DNA of 64,000 bases, taken from positions 2,717,501 to 2,781,500 of the forward strand of contig JARUPY010000465.1 of the NCBI GenBank assembly GCA_029817715.1, read 5' to 3'. Every line of letters begins with the position of its first letter. Position 1 is the stretch's first letter. Both the position numbers and the translations under genes were made by a program. The stretch is from Melastoma dodecandrum (Eukaryota; Streptophyta; Magnoliopsida; Myrtales; Melastomataceae). The notes below the pieces were generated by a model. It had not been told where the DNA came from and made no database searches. It saw nothing but the letters and a program-made list of their open reading frames with translations. This document shows, piece by piece, positions 1 through 10,300 of the stretch.

Positions 1-1095
1 AACTCACTGTTACTAATAAGCGCGCCCACTTTGATCAGTTAACCAAACAAATCAATCCCTAACATCGTAACCCCATGGCCTGCCTATTCACTTGCCATGA
101 TATCCAGCAGCCTCGCGACCTCGCCGACTACCTCCAACACACATCACGAGACACCAACACGTCGTAAAGCGCTATGTCCGCACCCTTCAGAAGCCTCGTC
201 TCGACGGAAGTAACATCGTCTCTCTCCCCGGCAGCAGAGTGGAGGGGATGGGGAGGGAGGAGTAGAGCAAGATATGGCGTACCTCTCGGGGGAGTGAATC
301 TCGGTGTGAAGGGTGGAAGAGTACGAGGAGGGCAGGGGCTCTGAATGACGAGGGAAGTGCGTCCGAGAAAAATCTCACTGTTGCTGTGATAAACGTGGTT
401 TTTGTTTCAGATACTATAACTATTGATTATACCTGCCATGGGGGGAAACATTTGTCTTAGACTCCAAAAAACCTCAGGTCAGATCCCCCGCTCTCTTTTT
501 TCTAGGTTGGCATTGTGTTAGGGTTAAGGGTTACTTATTGGGTGGATTTGGCTGGAAGGGAGGGACTGATTTTGATTGCAGATTGGGTGGGGAGGGTGTT
601 TCGCTGGCCTCTTGATATTCAATTCGGACTAGCTAATAATAGAGTTCTTGCCGTGGTTTCGTCAGTTTCCAGAACATTTGCCTGGAGTGGAGGGTTACCT
701 GTTATATGGATTTAGTTGAATGAGATGGACAACTGAGAAAACTAGTTTACCCTTAGATCAGCTTGAGAGACGCGTGCTAGCCCTGTCTTTTGGTCTGCCA
801 TAACCATTTTTTGTTTCACTTCAACTTCCTTTCCTTGAGTGGATTCCGGCTTTTCTGTGGAATTAGATATTGCAGCGATATAGCCAGGGAGCTTGCCCAG
901 ACATTCCAAAATCTTGATTAGTGTTATGCTAATATGTAATCATAACTTGTGCATGGAGCGGTAGTGGGTTGGGACGCTTTTGCAATTAATTATTAAGTGT
1001 GCATGTCTTGTCTACTCCAAAGGCTTCACAACATATGTTCACTGTGTTTAATTTACAGAATGTATTAGTAATCAATTCTCGTGTTCAATTTACAG
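1..1095. other. 5' flank and possible first exon region of the decayed DHHC gene
   Basis: I see no convincing coding exon here. The stretch directly upstream of 1,096 ends in TTTACAG, a plausible splice acceptor for the exon that follows. An N-terminal exon of the palmitoyltransferase family (a short peptide of the MxxRVYQVWKGSN type) would be expected upstream, but I could not find one. The first 400 bases have a few short open frames on the minus strand without recognisable motifs. Confidence 0.4.
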
Positions 1096-1932
1096 AAGTT
1101 CATCCGTGGGGGCAGATTGATATTTGGGCCAGATGCCAGTTCCTTGATTATAACAATGGCACTCATCATTGTGCCTGTTATAATCTTTTGTATTTTTGTG
1201 GCCTGGCATCTTCGCCATAAATTTAATCCGTCTATGTAAGTACTCTTATGAAAAGCAGAGTCTTATATTTCAGTTTGAAAGCTTGTTCACCAATTTTCTG
1301 AAGAGATGCATTGACAAGGAAAGACGGAAACTGTTCACATAAGTTTGGATGTTTGTGGAAAAGAAGCTACTTCGTAATTTTAACCTGGTCAACCAATTCA
1401 AGTGTCATGCTTGGTGGCATTGATGATTGTCTGAAGGAGAGCGAGAGAGATGATGGCGTTTTCCGCAGTGATGGAATTTTCCCTGTTACTAGTTCTGTTT
1501 TTTCATCGAAATGAATATTGAATTTGTGCGTTGAGTCTTTCTGATAGTTGGAGATGTTGCCTATAAGAACAGTATGGCTGGGTTATTTGGTCTTTCTGAT
1601 GTCTTTTGGCTCGCCAAAATCAGGCTCTTATGTCACCTTAATATGGAAATTTAGGTGTTGGTGCTTCTTTTCCTGACGTCGGCTCGAGACCCTGGTATTA
1701 TCCCACGTACGTAATACACGCCCACCGGAAGAATTTACTGTAAAATGGCGTTACTGTAAGGGTGAAATACTGTGACTCGTGCATGCTCCTCGATGTCTCA
1801 CGATTCCATCTGCAATAACTGTGTGGAGCGGTTTGATCACCACTGCCCCTTGGTAGGGCAGTGCATAGGGCTGGTAAATCACTCTTCTCAAACCAGTGTA
1901 TATAATTTTCTTCATCATAACTATACATTGAT

Positions 1933-1982
1933 CTAGTGTTGCTGAACTTTGTGTAGCGCTAGTGTTGCTGAACTTTGTGTAG
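1933..1982. repeat. 24-bp tandem duplication inside the DHHC pseudogene
   Basis: The 24-base unit beginning CTAGTGTTGCTGAACTTTG occurs at about 1,933-1,956 and again at about 1,959-1,982. It lies where the third membrane segment (a TLLCVYVF-like peptide in the family) should be encoded. Confidence 0.8.
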
Positions 1983-2107
1983 TGCAAGTACTGTTCTCGC
2001 CAGCCTCTGTTGTGCTCATGGCCTATTGTTTTATTTCTTTGTGGTTTGTGAGTGGACTTACCACAAGCCCAGCGGACCAATTAGTTGTAGAGGGAGTAAC
2101 CTGCTTA

Positions 2108-2281
2108 GGCTTATATACAAGGTCAGACTCTTTTAACTATTTGATATGGGACTTTGGATTTGCACTGCCCAACATGCCGAGCCCAGCATAGAAGCCAAGC
2201 AGAGTACCTCTCTAAAATCAATTGGCTTATATACAAAGTCGGACTCTCTTAATTATCCGATGTGGGACTTTATGTTTGCAC
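2108..2281. repeat. 58-bp diverged direct repeat (two copies)
   Basis: GGCTTATATACAAGGTCAGA... at 2,108-2,165 recurs as GGCTTATATACAAAGTCGGA... at 2,224-2,281. Both copies end in GGGACTTT followed by TTTGCAC. The arrangement sits in an intron position of the decayed DHHC gene and looks like a small dispersed plant repeat. I cannot assign a family. Confidence 0.65.
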
Positions 2282-2866
2282 ATTGGATGTAACCCTTTTT
2301 TCACGTAGTCACATAACCCTATAATTATTTTCCCTGCTTTGTTTTTTGGCTTTCGTGTTATTTGTTGACGTGCTAACAATGACATATTTTCAGACTACTT
2401 AAGAGAACTTCCGGTACCGAACAGACAATAGGTTCAATGTGTATAGTCGAGGTTGTATTAGCAATTTTCTTGAAGTATTCTGCAGTGCAGTCAAGCCGTC
2501 AAAGAATAATTTCCGAGCATTCATTCAAGATGGGGTTCAGAGATCAGTTTTCCATAGCGAACGAGGAGTTCCTGAAGATGTTAGCGAAAACCCCTGTCCA
2601 AAGGTGCAGGACAATCTGGACATTGGTGAAGATCTATTGAAAATCTCACAGCGTCGGAAATGTCGAGCTCGAGGAAGACTTGGCTGGGAGAGGGAGCAAT
2701 GGACGTTCACAGGCTGCACCGGGGGGCATATTCCCCTCCCTCTTCGAGTCACCGAGTTCCTACAATCGGGTCCGAGAACAGGCACGCTGGTTCAGTAAGA
2801 AGCAGGAGCTGGGAAATCGCACCTGATGTCCTCACCAATATCATTGTAACAGAGAGAAGAAGCTGA

Positions 2867-5195
2867 ACCCACCAACCATATGAGACCTTACCATGTTCAA
2901 CGGCATTAATTGGGGGGTTCGCAAAATGTCTCAGCCGATGCACGGTCTGCCCGCGGCCCTCTGTCGTTGGCTCCTGATAGGCAACGCCCCGTCTACTTAT
3001 ACCTGCCTACGTAGCAGCGTTGCGTGTTGGGCATGATGGTCGTTCAGGTTCTTCCTTGGGCGGCTCATGAAAGTGGCTCCTCCAACCTAAGCTTGCCAAA
3101 GCTTCACTTACGCCTGCGGTCGACCAGTATCGGCCGGCTTCCCAGCTAATCCATATCCCAGTTCCTGTGCATATCTTTTATAAGTTCTTTTGTTTCACAA
3201 GAATGACGTTGGGAGTTTTCCTTTTTGGTGCTCATAATTCTCACAGAGAAAGCAGAGAGGGTTTGTATGTTAATCCCGTTAGTTTTAAGTAAAAAATTGT
3301 CAAATAGAGATCAACTTTTAATTTGGTAAAAATACATTTGTTCTTAATAGTGATCCTCCACGATGATTTGTGATGTAAATTAAAAAGTATTTCTGAAAGT
3401 GTTGTTAAGCAATTTTCTTATCAAAACTAACCCTAATTTCGTATCATCCGACAAACAGACAAAGAAAGATGAAAGCAACATCTGGAGGACTACTTCCATT
3501 CCACCCTCTTTACCATATGCCACTCGTGGTGAATAATGATGGAGTCAGTGGCATGTCTACGGGGGTGGGGGGGAGTTTGTCGGTGATGGACGGGTAAACG
3601 ATTTGACACCCCCTCTTGGTACTGAAATGACGACCCTAATTTTAGAGGGAATTGGAGAACATAGCAGGGAGGGCCACCAAAATCATAGGGTGGGGGAAGA
3701 CCGGAAAGGATACTGACGTTCGAGTGGACCGATACACTCCTTTGCTGTACCGAAAGAAGATTTGTGATTCTCGTCCCGGGACTTGGTCAAACTCATGCGC
3801 TGTGATTTTCTTACCCGCCCTTTCTCATGGGTTTGGGACGGAGATGGTAATAATGAAAGGACAAGTAACGGACCTCCCCCCAATTAAGACAATCAAACCC
3901 AGTGATGTCAGGAATTAGCCGAAGTTAGGTTCTTCGGGTTAAAGAAAGAAAAGGGAAAAAAGTATGCCGTCGATATTGCACCACGTAGGGGATAGAGAGA
4001 TTGGCGATGATTAGAGGAAAAAAAGCTAACTCTGCATCCATTGTATGAGAATCGAACCGTGCCGACATGGGGAGGAGATTGTTTTTTTTGTTTCTTTCCG
4101 AAAAGTAAAGGACGTCGGCCCTTGAGAAAGAAAAGAGTAAACAACAAGGGGGTGGCGTTGAACACGTTTTTTTCAGTGGCCCACTCACCATCCCGGAACC
4201 CATGACGGCGGTAATGTCTGAGCTGGTTTGCGGCCACGGCCACGTGTAAACGGTCCGACCGGTTAAGAGCGAATAAGCGCGACGAACAAGAGTTTAAAAG
4301 TAATACAGGATAGATGAAAGGTTGTACGAGGTTTTGGTAAGCTAACGCGGTTCCATTTACAAAAAAAAAAAAAAGATTTGTTTAATCAAACCTGTCACCC
4401 GAGATCAAGTCATTTTCTTCATGAAACTCAAAAGGCACGTTGATTATTAACTTGGGTTCTGGATTGAGCCAAAAGGTAGACGTGGGAGGAGAAGGCAAAG
4501 TAACGAATGACTTGGTGAAAGTTGAAGACAAGTTGACTTGGAATTGTCCAGATACATTAAAAGAACAAATAATAGAATAATTCCATAGAATAAGAATATA
4601 GAGGCAAAAAAGAAGACAATTCCTTAGTTATATAAATAGATGTGAAACGTGTGTTAAAAAAAAGCAATAATTGTTTTATCTTTTCTTTTTTTGGTTCTAG
4701 AAAAGTTTTTAGTTTCAAACATTTCACACCTTTTATGTTTTCTTTTATTTGATTAGTTTTTTAGTATGGAAATCCGGAATTCACTTCTGTCCGAACCGGA
4801 AAATGTTGTCCACGTTTCTAAATAAATTAAAAGTGAGTTTCAGTTCACCAACGAAACCACGCCGCGACAAAAGAAAATGCCAATTTCTTACTGAATTTGA
4901 CGGACCAAATCCCTGAAGCTGAAGTCGGCTTTGTCTGCTTCGGACATATATCTCCCCTCCTCAACATTAGTAAAAAATATTACGCTTCAACGTCTTTATT
5001 TAATCGTTCGAGGTTTTTGAATAATTAACTTTTAAAACAAAACATTCATAATTTTGAAAGTTGGTGTATTTGTTTTTCAGAGCAACGGTAAATGTAACGA
5101 CTCGCGCGGTAAGAATTAATCATCAACCTGCACTTTTAACAAAAAATGAAGGATCGATCGTATAAAAATCAAAGAGGGAAGCCTCCCCTGATTGG
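2867..5195. other. Intergenic region between DHHC pseudogene and ERF gene
   Basis: This is AT-rich sequence with short open frames on both strands that have no recognisable motif. 2,980-3,180 is more GC-balanced and may be old 3' sequence of the DHHC gene. 4,300-5,150 is AT-rich and lies downstream of the minus-strand ERF gene, so it should contain that gene's terminator. I see no gene here. Confidence 0.5.
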
Positions 5196-6469
5196 TCAAG
5201 TCGAGCCGTCTGGATTTGGCTGCCCCGTGTTGCCGGAATCCTCCCCTGCCACCCCTCCCGACGACCCCCCACTTGGATGATATAACGAGCTGTGTTGTGA
5301 ATGTGTGGAAGAGGAAGCGGAAGCGGAAGCCGTAGCCGTAGCGGTGGTCAAAACACGATATTCCGGAGCTGATGTTGATGCCGGGGGGAAACTATGTAAG
5401 GGTAGTGACAATGGAGATGGGGATGAAGACTGGTATGTCGTTGCACCCGCCGCCGTCGTCGTTGAAGATGATGGATAAGGGGAGGAGAAAGACAGGATTT
5501 GTTCCGGGAATGTTGCTGGGGGCTGCGCTGGAAGGAAACGCGAATATTCCTCCCATAATTCCGTTGCGTTGTCCGAAGAACTGCCTTGAGCCGGATGTTG
5601 AACATTGAACGGAGCTGTTGCTGGCCAGGGAAGCGGCTGAGGTATCATCTGGGCAGGGGCAGACGTTGGCACGCCATGGGCAGCCGAGGCCGAGTAAACG
5701 CCGACGTTCTCAGGGAAGTTGAGCTTCGCCCGGTTGCCTCGAAACCTGAGTGCTGCTTCATCGTATGCTCGAGCGGCCGCCTCAGCCGTCTCGAAAGTCC
5801 CGAGCCAGACACGAGCAGCCTTCTGAGGATCGCGGATCTCTGCGGCCCACTTCCCCCAAGGCCTCTGCCTAACTCCCCTGTATTTTCTTCTCCTCTCCCC
5901 GCCGCTCTCCTCGTAAGACGACGAGGCCACTGGAGATGGCGTCATCCCCTCCGGCTCGCTTCTAGCTGTGGCTGCGACCCGATCGAGTAATTTAATTTAA
6001 AAAAAGTAATTCGACACACTGTTTGATAATAATAATAATAATAAAGAAGAGAGATCAATTAACAGGGCACGAGTCATAGTTCTAATAAAAGACGGGATTG
6101 ACCAGCGGATTCCGTGGGTGATGACGATTGAGGCCGCCATCCTTGCATGCTTTGATGAGCAAGGCGTTCATCCGTCACAGCTACCTGGTCGAAGTAGCCC
6201 CTTGGAGGATAAGACAACGAGCTTTCACCGCCGCTGCCACCGACCTCGTCTCTTCCTCTTTTCTGACCTATCCATATCCCAGGGCCGGATGTCGGGAAGA
6301 ACCCCGCGAAAGAAGAAGAAGAAGAAGAGGTGGAAGGCGGAGGGAACTGATGGGCGGACGAACCCTGGGGGAATGCTCCGGACGATACGACCTGTGTGAG
6401 GGCTGAGACGATGGCGGAAGTCTCCCATGGCCTTGCGTAAGAGGAAGAGAGAGGGTCGAAGTCGTCCAT
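5196..6469 (-). CDS. AP2/ERF transcription factor, group X (ABR1/ERF110-like)
   Basis: Two exons are read on the minus strand: 6469-6103 and 5971-5196 (380 codons plus stop). The intron runs from GTCAAT to GTCGCAG and contains an AAT microsatellite. The single AP2 domain begins at about residue 150 with [19 protein letters not shown]. The Ala and Asp in WAAEIRD are the ERF-subfamily positions, so binding to GCC-box type DNA is expected. The N-terminal part contains [12 protein letters not shown], matching the [12 protein letters not shown] motif of Arabidopsis ABR1, and GQKRGRDE, a probable nuclear signal. The tail is Ser/Pro-rich, with [13 protein letters not shown]. Family members are nuclear and act in ABA, wounding and hypoxia responses; that role is inferred. 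The ATG at 6,469 was chosen because it is the first in-frame methionine after the open upstream frame loses similarity. The true start may lie further upstream. Confidence 0.85.
6029..6044. repeat. AAT trinucleotide microsatellite
   Basis: About five AAT units lie in the ERF intron. They are directly visible and probably length-polymorphic. Confidence 0.8.
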
Positions 6470-7035
6470 GACGAATGGCGAATCTCGGTCGGCTATGGAA
6501 GCTCTCCCCACGGGTTCATCCTCATCGGGGGCATGGGTCTCAGTCTTCGCCGGAGGAACCCTGGGGGGGTCACCGAAGCCCCGACTGTCCGCCACCTTTT
6601 TTCTCGTTCCCCTTGCTCGCCAACGAAGGTATCGAAATTGCAGTGGGGAAGTGAAATGTAATGATGGTGTGCGGTCGTGCGTGAAGCGAGATAAATAGGT
6701 TGTCCTTAAAAAACAACAGGAAGGATTGAGAGACCGACATTCGAATGATGTCTGTTGATGCGTGTTATATGGGGGTTGGCCAGCGCCGCAAATTCGATAG
6801 TGTTTCTTTTTTGTAGAAGTTACATGTTTTACGAAAATTTGGTCATTATTAAAAAAATTAATAAATAAATAGTTCACACCTGTTGGGTCAACTGCAAAAG
6901 ACGACACGTTTTCCCATATATATATATCATTATTCATTAGTCTTGGGTCATGCCACGCATGCCAGACGTCCCCCCAACCGATCTGTGAATAATAAGAATG
7001 AACCAAGGAGGGAACTCCTTTAAGTTTCCCCTCTC

Positions 7036-7066
7036 AATGGGCCGACCTGATCGACTGGGCCCATTT
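7036..7066. promoter_or_regulatory. Paired site II-like (TGGGCC) elements upstream of the carboxypeptidase gene
   Basis: ATGGGCCG and TGGGCCCA occur within 31 bases, about 310 bases before the ATG at 7,376. TGGGCC/T site II elements are known TCP-type promoter motifs of plant housekeeping genes. The motif is visible; its function is inferred. The 6,470-7,375 interval is otherwise the shared upstream region of the divergent ERF and carboxypeptidase genes. Confidence 0.4.
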
Positions 7067-7375
7067 GCAATCCGTTCATTCTTCTTTTCTTGCCTTTCTC
7101 TTCTAGTAAGAGTTTCATTACCCCGTAATGTGGTGTTAACATCAAAAACCTCGACGTTCTACCCTAATTTTAATGATTATTTCTAATATTAAATTTATCC
7201 AAAAAAGTTTAAAAACTCAATCGGTCCGAAATACGAAATCGACTCTTTGAGTGAGATTGCAAAAGGTTGGGGGAGGGAGTTCGAAATATACGGGCAGTCA
7301 AACTTTTCTCCTTCCCTTTTTTAATTGTGGCTTACTTGTGTATGGTGGAATCTCGGTGAAGGGAGACGAAAGAAG

Positions 7376-10300
7376 ATGAAGGTGTCTCCTTCGTCGTCGT
7401 CGTCGGGGGTTCACCTCATCCTGATCCTCTGCCTCTCCTCGCTCTTTCTTCCTCCAGTTATTTGCCGGGGCGGCGAATCTCTCCCCCTCTTCCGCTCAGG
7501 TCCCTCCCTCCTTTTCTTTTTTCTTTGTTCTCCTCCTCCTTAATTTTAATCTTTGTTGAATATGATCTGGTTGCGGATTTAGTCTTCGTCGATCGGCATG
7601 AACGGTTTTTTTTTTAGTGGGGCGGGGGGGGGGGGGGGGGGAGTGTGGGATTTCGGATTTCAGCCCTCTTTATGGATGTGTGTCGAGAGCTCAGGCGCTC
7701 ACTCTTTGTGCTGTTATCCTCGTCTTACCCATATAACCGGTGGATCACGGGCTGTTATAGAATGCTATGATTTTGACCCTGGGAGCTGGATGACTAATGA
7801 CATTCCCGGTCCAATCCCCAGAACAAAGCGATCAGCTCATTCCTTGTGCCGAAATTGTAACTGCCTTTAAAAAAAAAATGATATTTACAGTTTTTCGAAG
7901 TCGGGTTCGGGTGTGTATAGGAAAAATCTTAACTTGTCGAATGTTCTTGCTCTGGGTACCTTTCTTAGGTTCTCACATTTCTTTCTCCTTTTTGTTTTGT
8001 TTCTAGGGAGCTTGAATGGAAGTTATTCTGTTAACACAAGGCGTATACTGAAGGATGATGTAGAAGCGAAGTACTCAGATGTTTCCCTCTTCTTCTGGGC
8101 GTTTACTAGTTGTCTTTTCTTTCTTCATGAGTTAGGTTTCATTTTCGTTTTCTTTTTACCTTTTGTTGGTGTGCCAGGGATACACTAGCTAAAGGGTACA
8201 TGACTAATTCTGATCTCGAGCATGCCGTGAAAGCTTTTGGTCGACGGTGTGGCAATATTTCTAGGATATACAGGTGATGTTCTTTCTGACATGCCATCGA
8301 TTCCTCATGCGGACGTGTTTACTGTGTGTTGTTACAAGTGAAAACTTGTTGTTGGTATTCAATGACATTCAGCATGCTAATCCACAGGTATAGTATATAT
8401 GATCCTGCTGACTGATTATCCTTTTTCTCATTGAGGTGATTTTGGATCTCGTGTCAGTATAGGGAAGAGTTTTAATGGAGTTCCCCTGGTAATTAGTTTG
8501 TTAACTCGACCCCGGTTTCCTTTAGCAATTTTCTCGGACCATTGCTAAAATTGAGATGTATAAATGTCTTTTTCTGCAGTGGGTGATTGAAATATCTGAT
8601 AACCCTGGCAAGGAAGAGGCTAAGCCTGCATTTAAGGTGAGTACATTATGTGGGAAAAAGAATTTTTTTTACAATTTGATTACAACTCTTGCTTGTTCAT
8701 GCGATAAAGTTTTTAGACTCCTCTAATTGGGAATAAAAGGTGATATCCATGCACCTCAAAATCCTTGTAGGTGTAATTTAGAGGTTCTTCGGGTGGTTTT
8801 GGCTTTCATGGAATCACACCATACCAAAGTCATCATTTGTCCTATTTTTCTGAATACAAGCTCCCCTTCCTTGTTACAGTTTGTTGGAAATGTGCATGGT
8901 GATGAACCTGTTGGCCGGGAGCTTCTAATCATTTTAGCAAATTGGATATGTGATAATTATGTGCGAGATCCTCTGGTAATTTTCATCTCTTTTCTAATCC
9001 ACTCTCCCTTATCCTTTATGTAAGCCGGGACCACCCGTGTGGTTGTCATCTGGAATTGCATATATTGGAAATGGTTGGCCTGAAATCGTGATGTTTGATG
9101 ATCTCGGGTGAAAGTTGGAGCTATTTATTAGGGACGGCCATAGTGTTGTTTTATGGATACATTGATCTGGCCTTCCTCTGAGCTTTATTTGTGGGAGTTA
9201 CTCTTTTCAGGCTAAATTCATCGTAGAGAATGTGCACCTTCACATACTTCCAACCATGAATCCAGATGGCTTTTCTCTCAGGAAGAGAGGAAATGCTAAC
9301 AACATTGATTTGAATAGAGACTTTCCTGATCAGGTAATTTTGACTGCAAAATCATATGCAAATAATTGCGTTGGAAACATGACTGTATTTTTCTTTCACT
9401 TTTTTTTTTGAATAAGAATATTGAGCATATCCTTTGCCTTGATCTTTTTCTGTAAGTGCCGGAAAGGGAATTCTCCTTACTAGAGACAGTGGCTAACCCT
9501 GCAGGAACCTGATGTTTTTTTTGGATATTACTTGTTATCGTTTGAGCTTGAATATGTATGTCATATTAACATGATGATATGATGCCTGTATATCCATTGT
9601 TAATAACTCATTCCTTTATAATAAATTTTGGAGTAAATTTTTTGTGTTGTCCTGAATTGTTAACTGCAAGAGTGAGCTGAAACCGTTTAACCTTAACGGC
9701 ACAAATTCGATAGTTCTTTTCAGTGAACAATGTAATTAGTGCAAGGCAACCTGAAACCAGCGCGATCATGAAGTGGTTGAAAGAGGTTCGATTCACAGCA
9801 TCTGCTTCCTTGCACGGGGTATGAATTATTACAACAGTTTGTTTCTTAGTTATATTATATTCCTTTAATGCTATTAGGAAGTGCATCCCACAACAAGTGA
9901 TGTCTGTGCTTTGAATTTTCACAATGCTTTTTACGAATATGAAATTGCAATTAGCCAATGTAAAATAGCCTCTACTTGCTTAAGCATCCATCAATAACCA
10001 CTCTTCCATCTCAGGAAATGGTTAAACCCTAAACCCTACATATATATATGAATGAGGTGCTTATCATTCAAGATATTTTTCCTAAGGGTTGGGGAAACCC
10101 ATTGGTGAATGCCTTCCTTTGTCGATTCTTTAAAAATAGTTCACGATTAAATTCTGATAAATTGACTGTATAAAGAGATAGTAACCAGAGTCCCTAATGT
10201 ATCTATTTTAATTTGGCTGGGAAAAGATTAATAATTGCCTTGAGGGGACGGCGCCATTATGTAATTATATTATAATTTTGTATGTTCTTCCAGGGGGCCC

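Larger units (their letters stand above)
1096..2866 (+). pseudogene. DHHC-type protein S-acyltransferase (PAT) pseudogene
   Basis: An intact-looking exon at 1,096-1,235 encodes the first membrane segment of the family (KFIRGGRLIFGPDAS, then a hydrophobic run and AWHLRHKFNPS). Further pieces follow in family order. TSARDPGIIPR lies at about 1,675-1,712. The zinc-finger region lies at about 1,770-1,880 and reads SHDSICNNC, then [14 protein letters not shown] membrane piece VVLMAYCFISLWFVSGL lies near 2,005-2,062. A C-terminal exon from about 2,400 has NVYSRGCISNFLEVFCS and QDNLDIGEDLL. Lesions are plain: a 4-bp ACGT duplication after IIPR, a deletion before the cysteine-rich core, a one-base loss in CSH, a zinc-ligand Cys replaced by Asp, Trp to Leu after DHHCP, a tandem duplication at 1,933-1,982, and a frame change near 2,655 before RSRSWEIAPDVL. 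Living relatives palmitoylate proteins at endomembranes; this copy should not. Confidence 0.85.

Noticed and set aside
6487..7006. Extension of the ERF frame upstream to an ATG at 7,006 (MVHSYYSQIGWGD...)
   Set aside because: The added sequence has no ERF similarity beyond the KKVAD segment, and its composition is that of promoter DNA.
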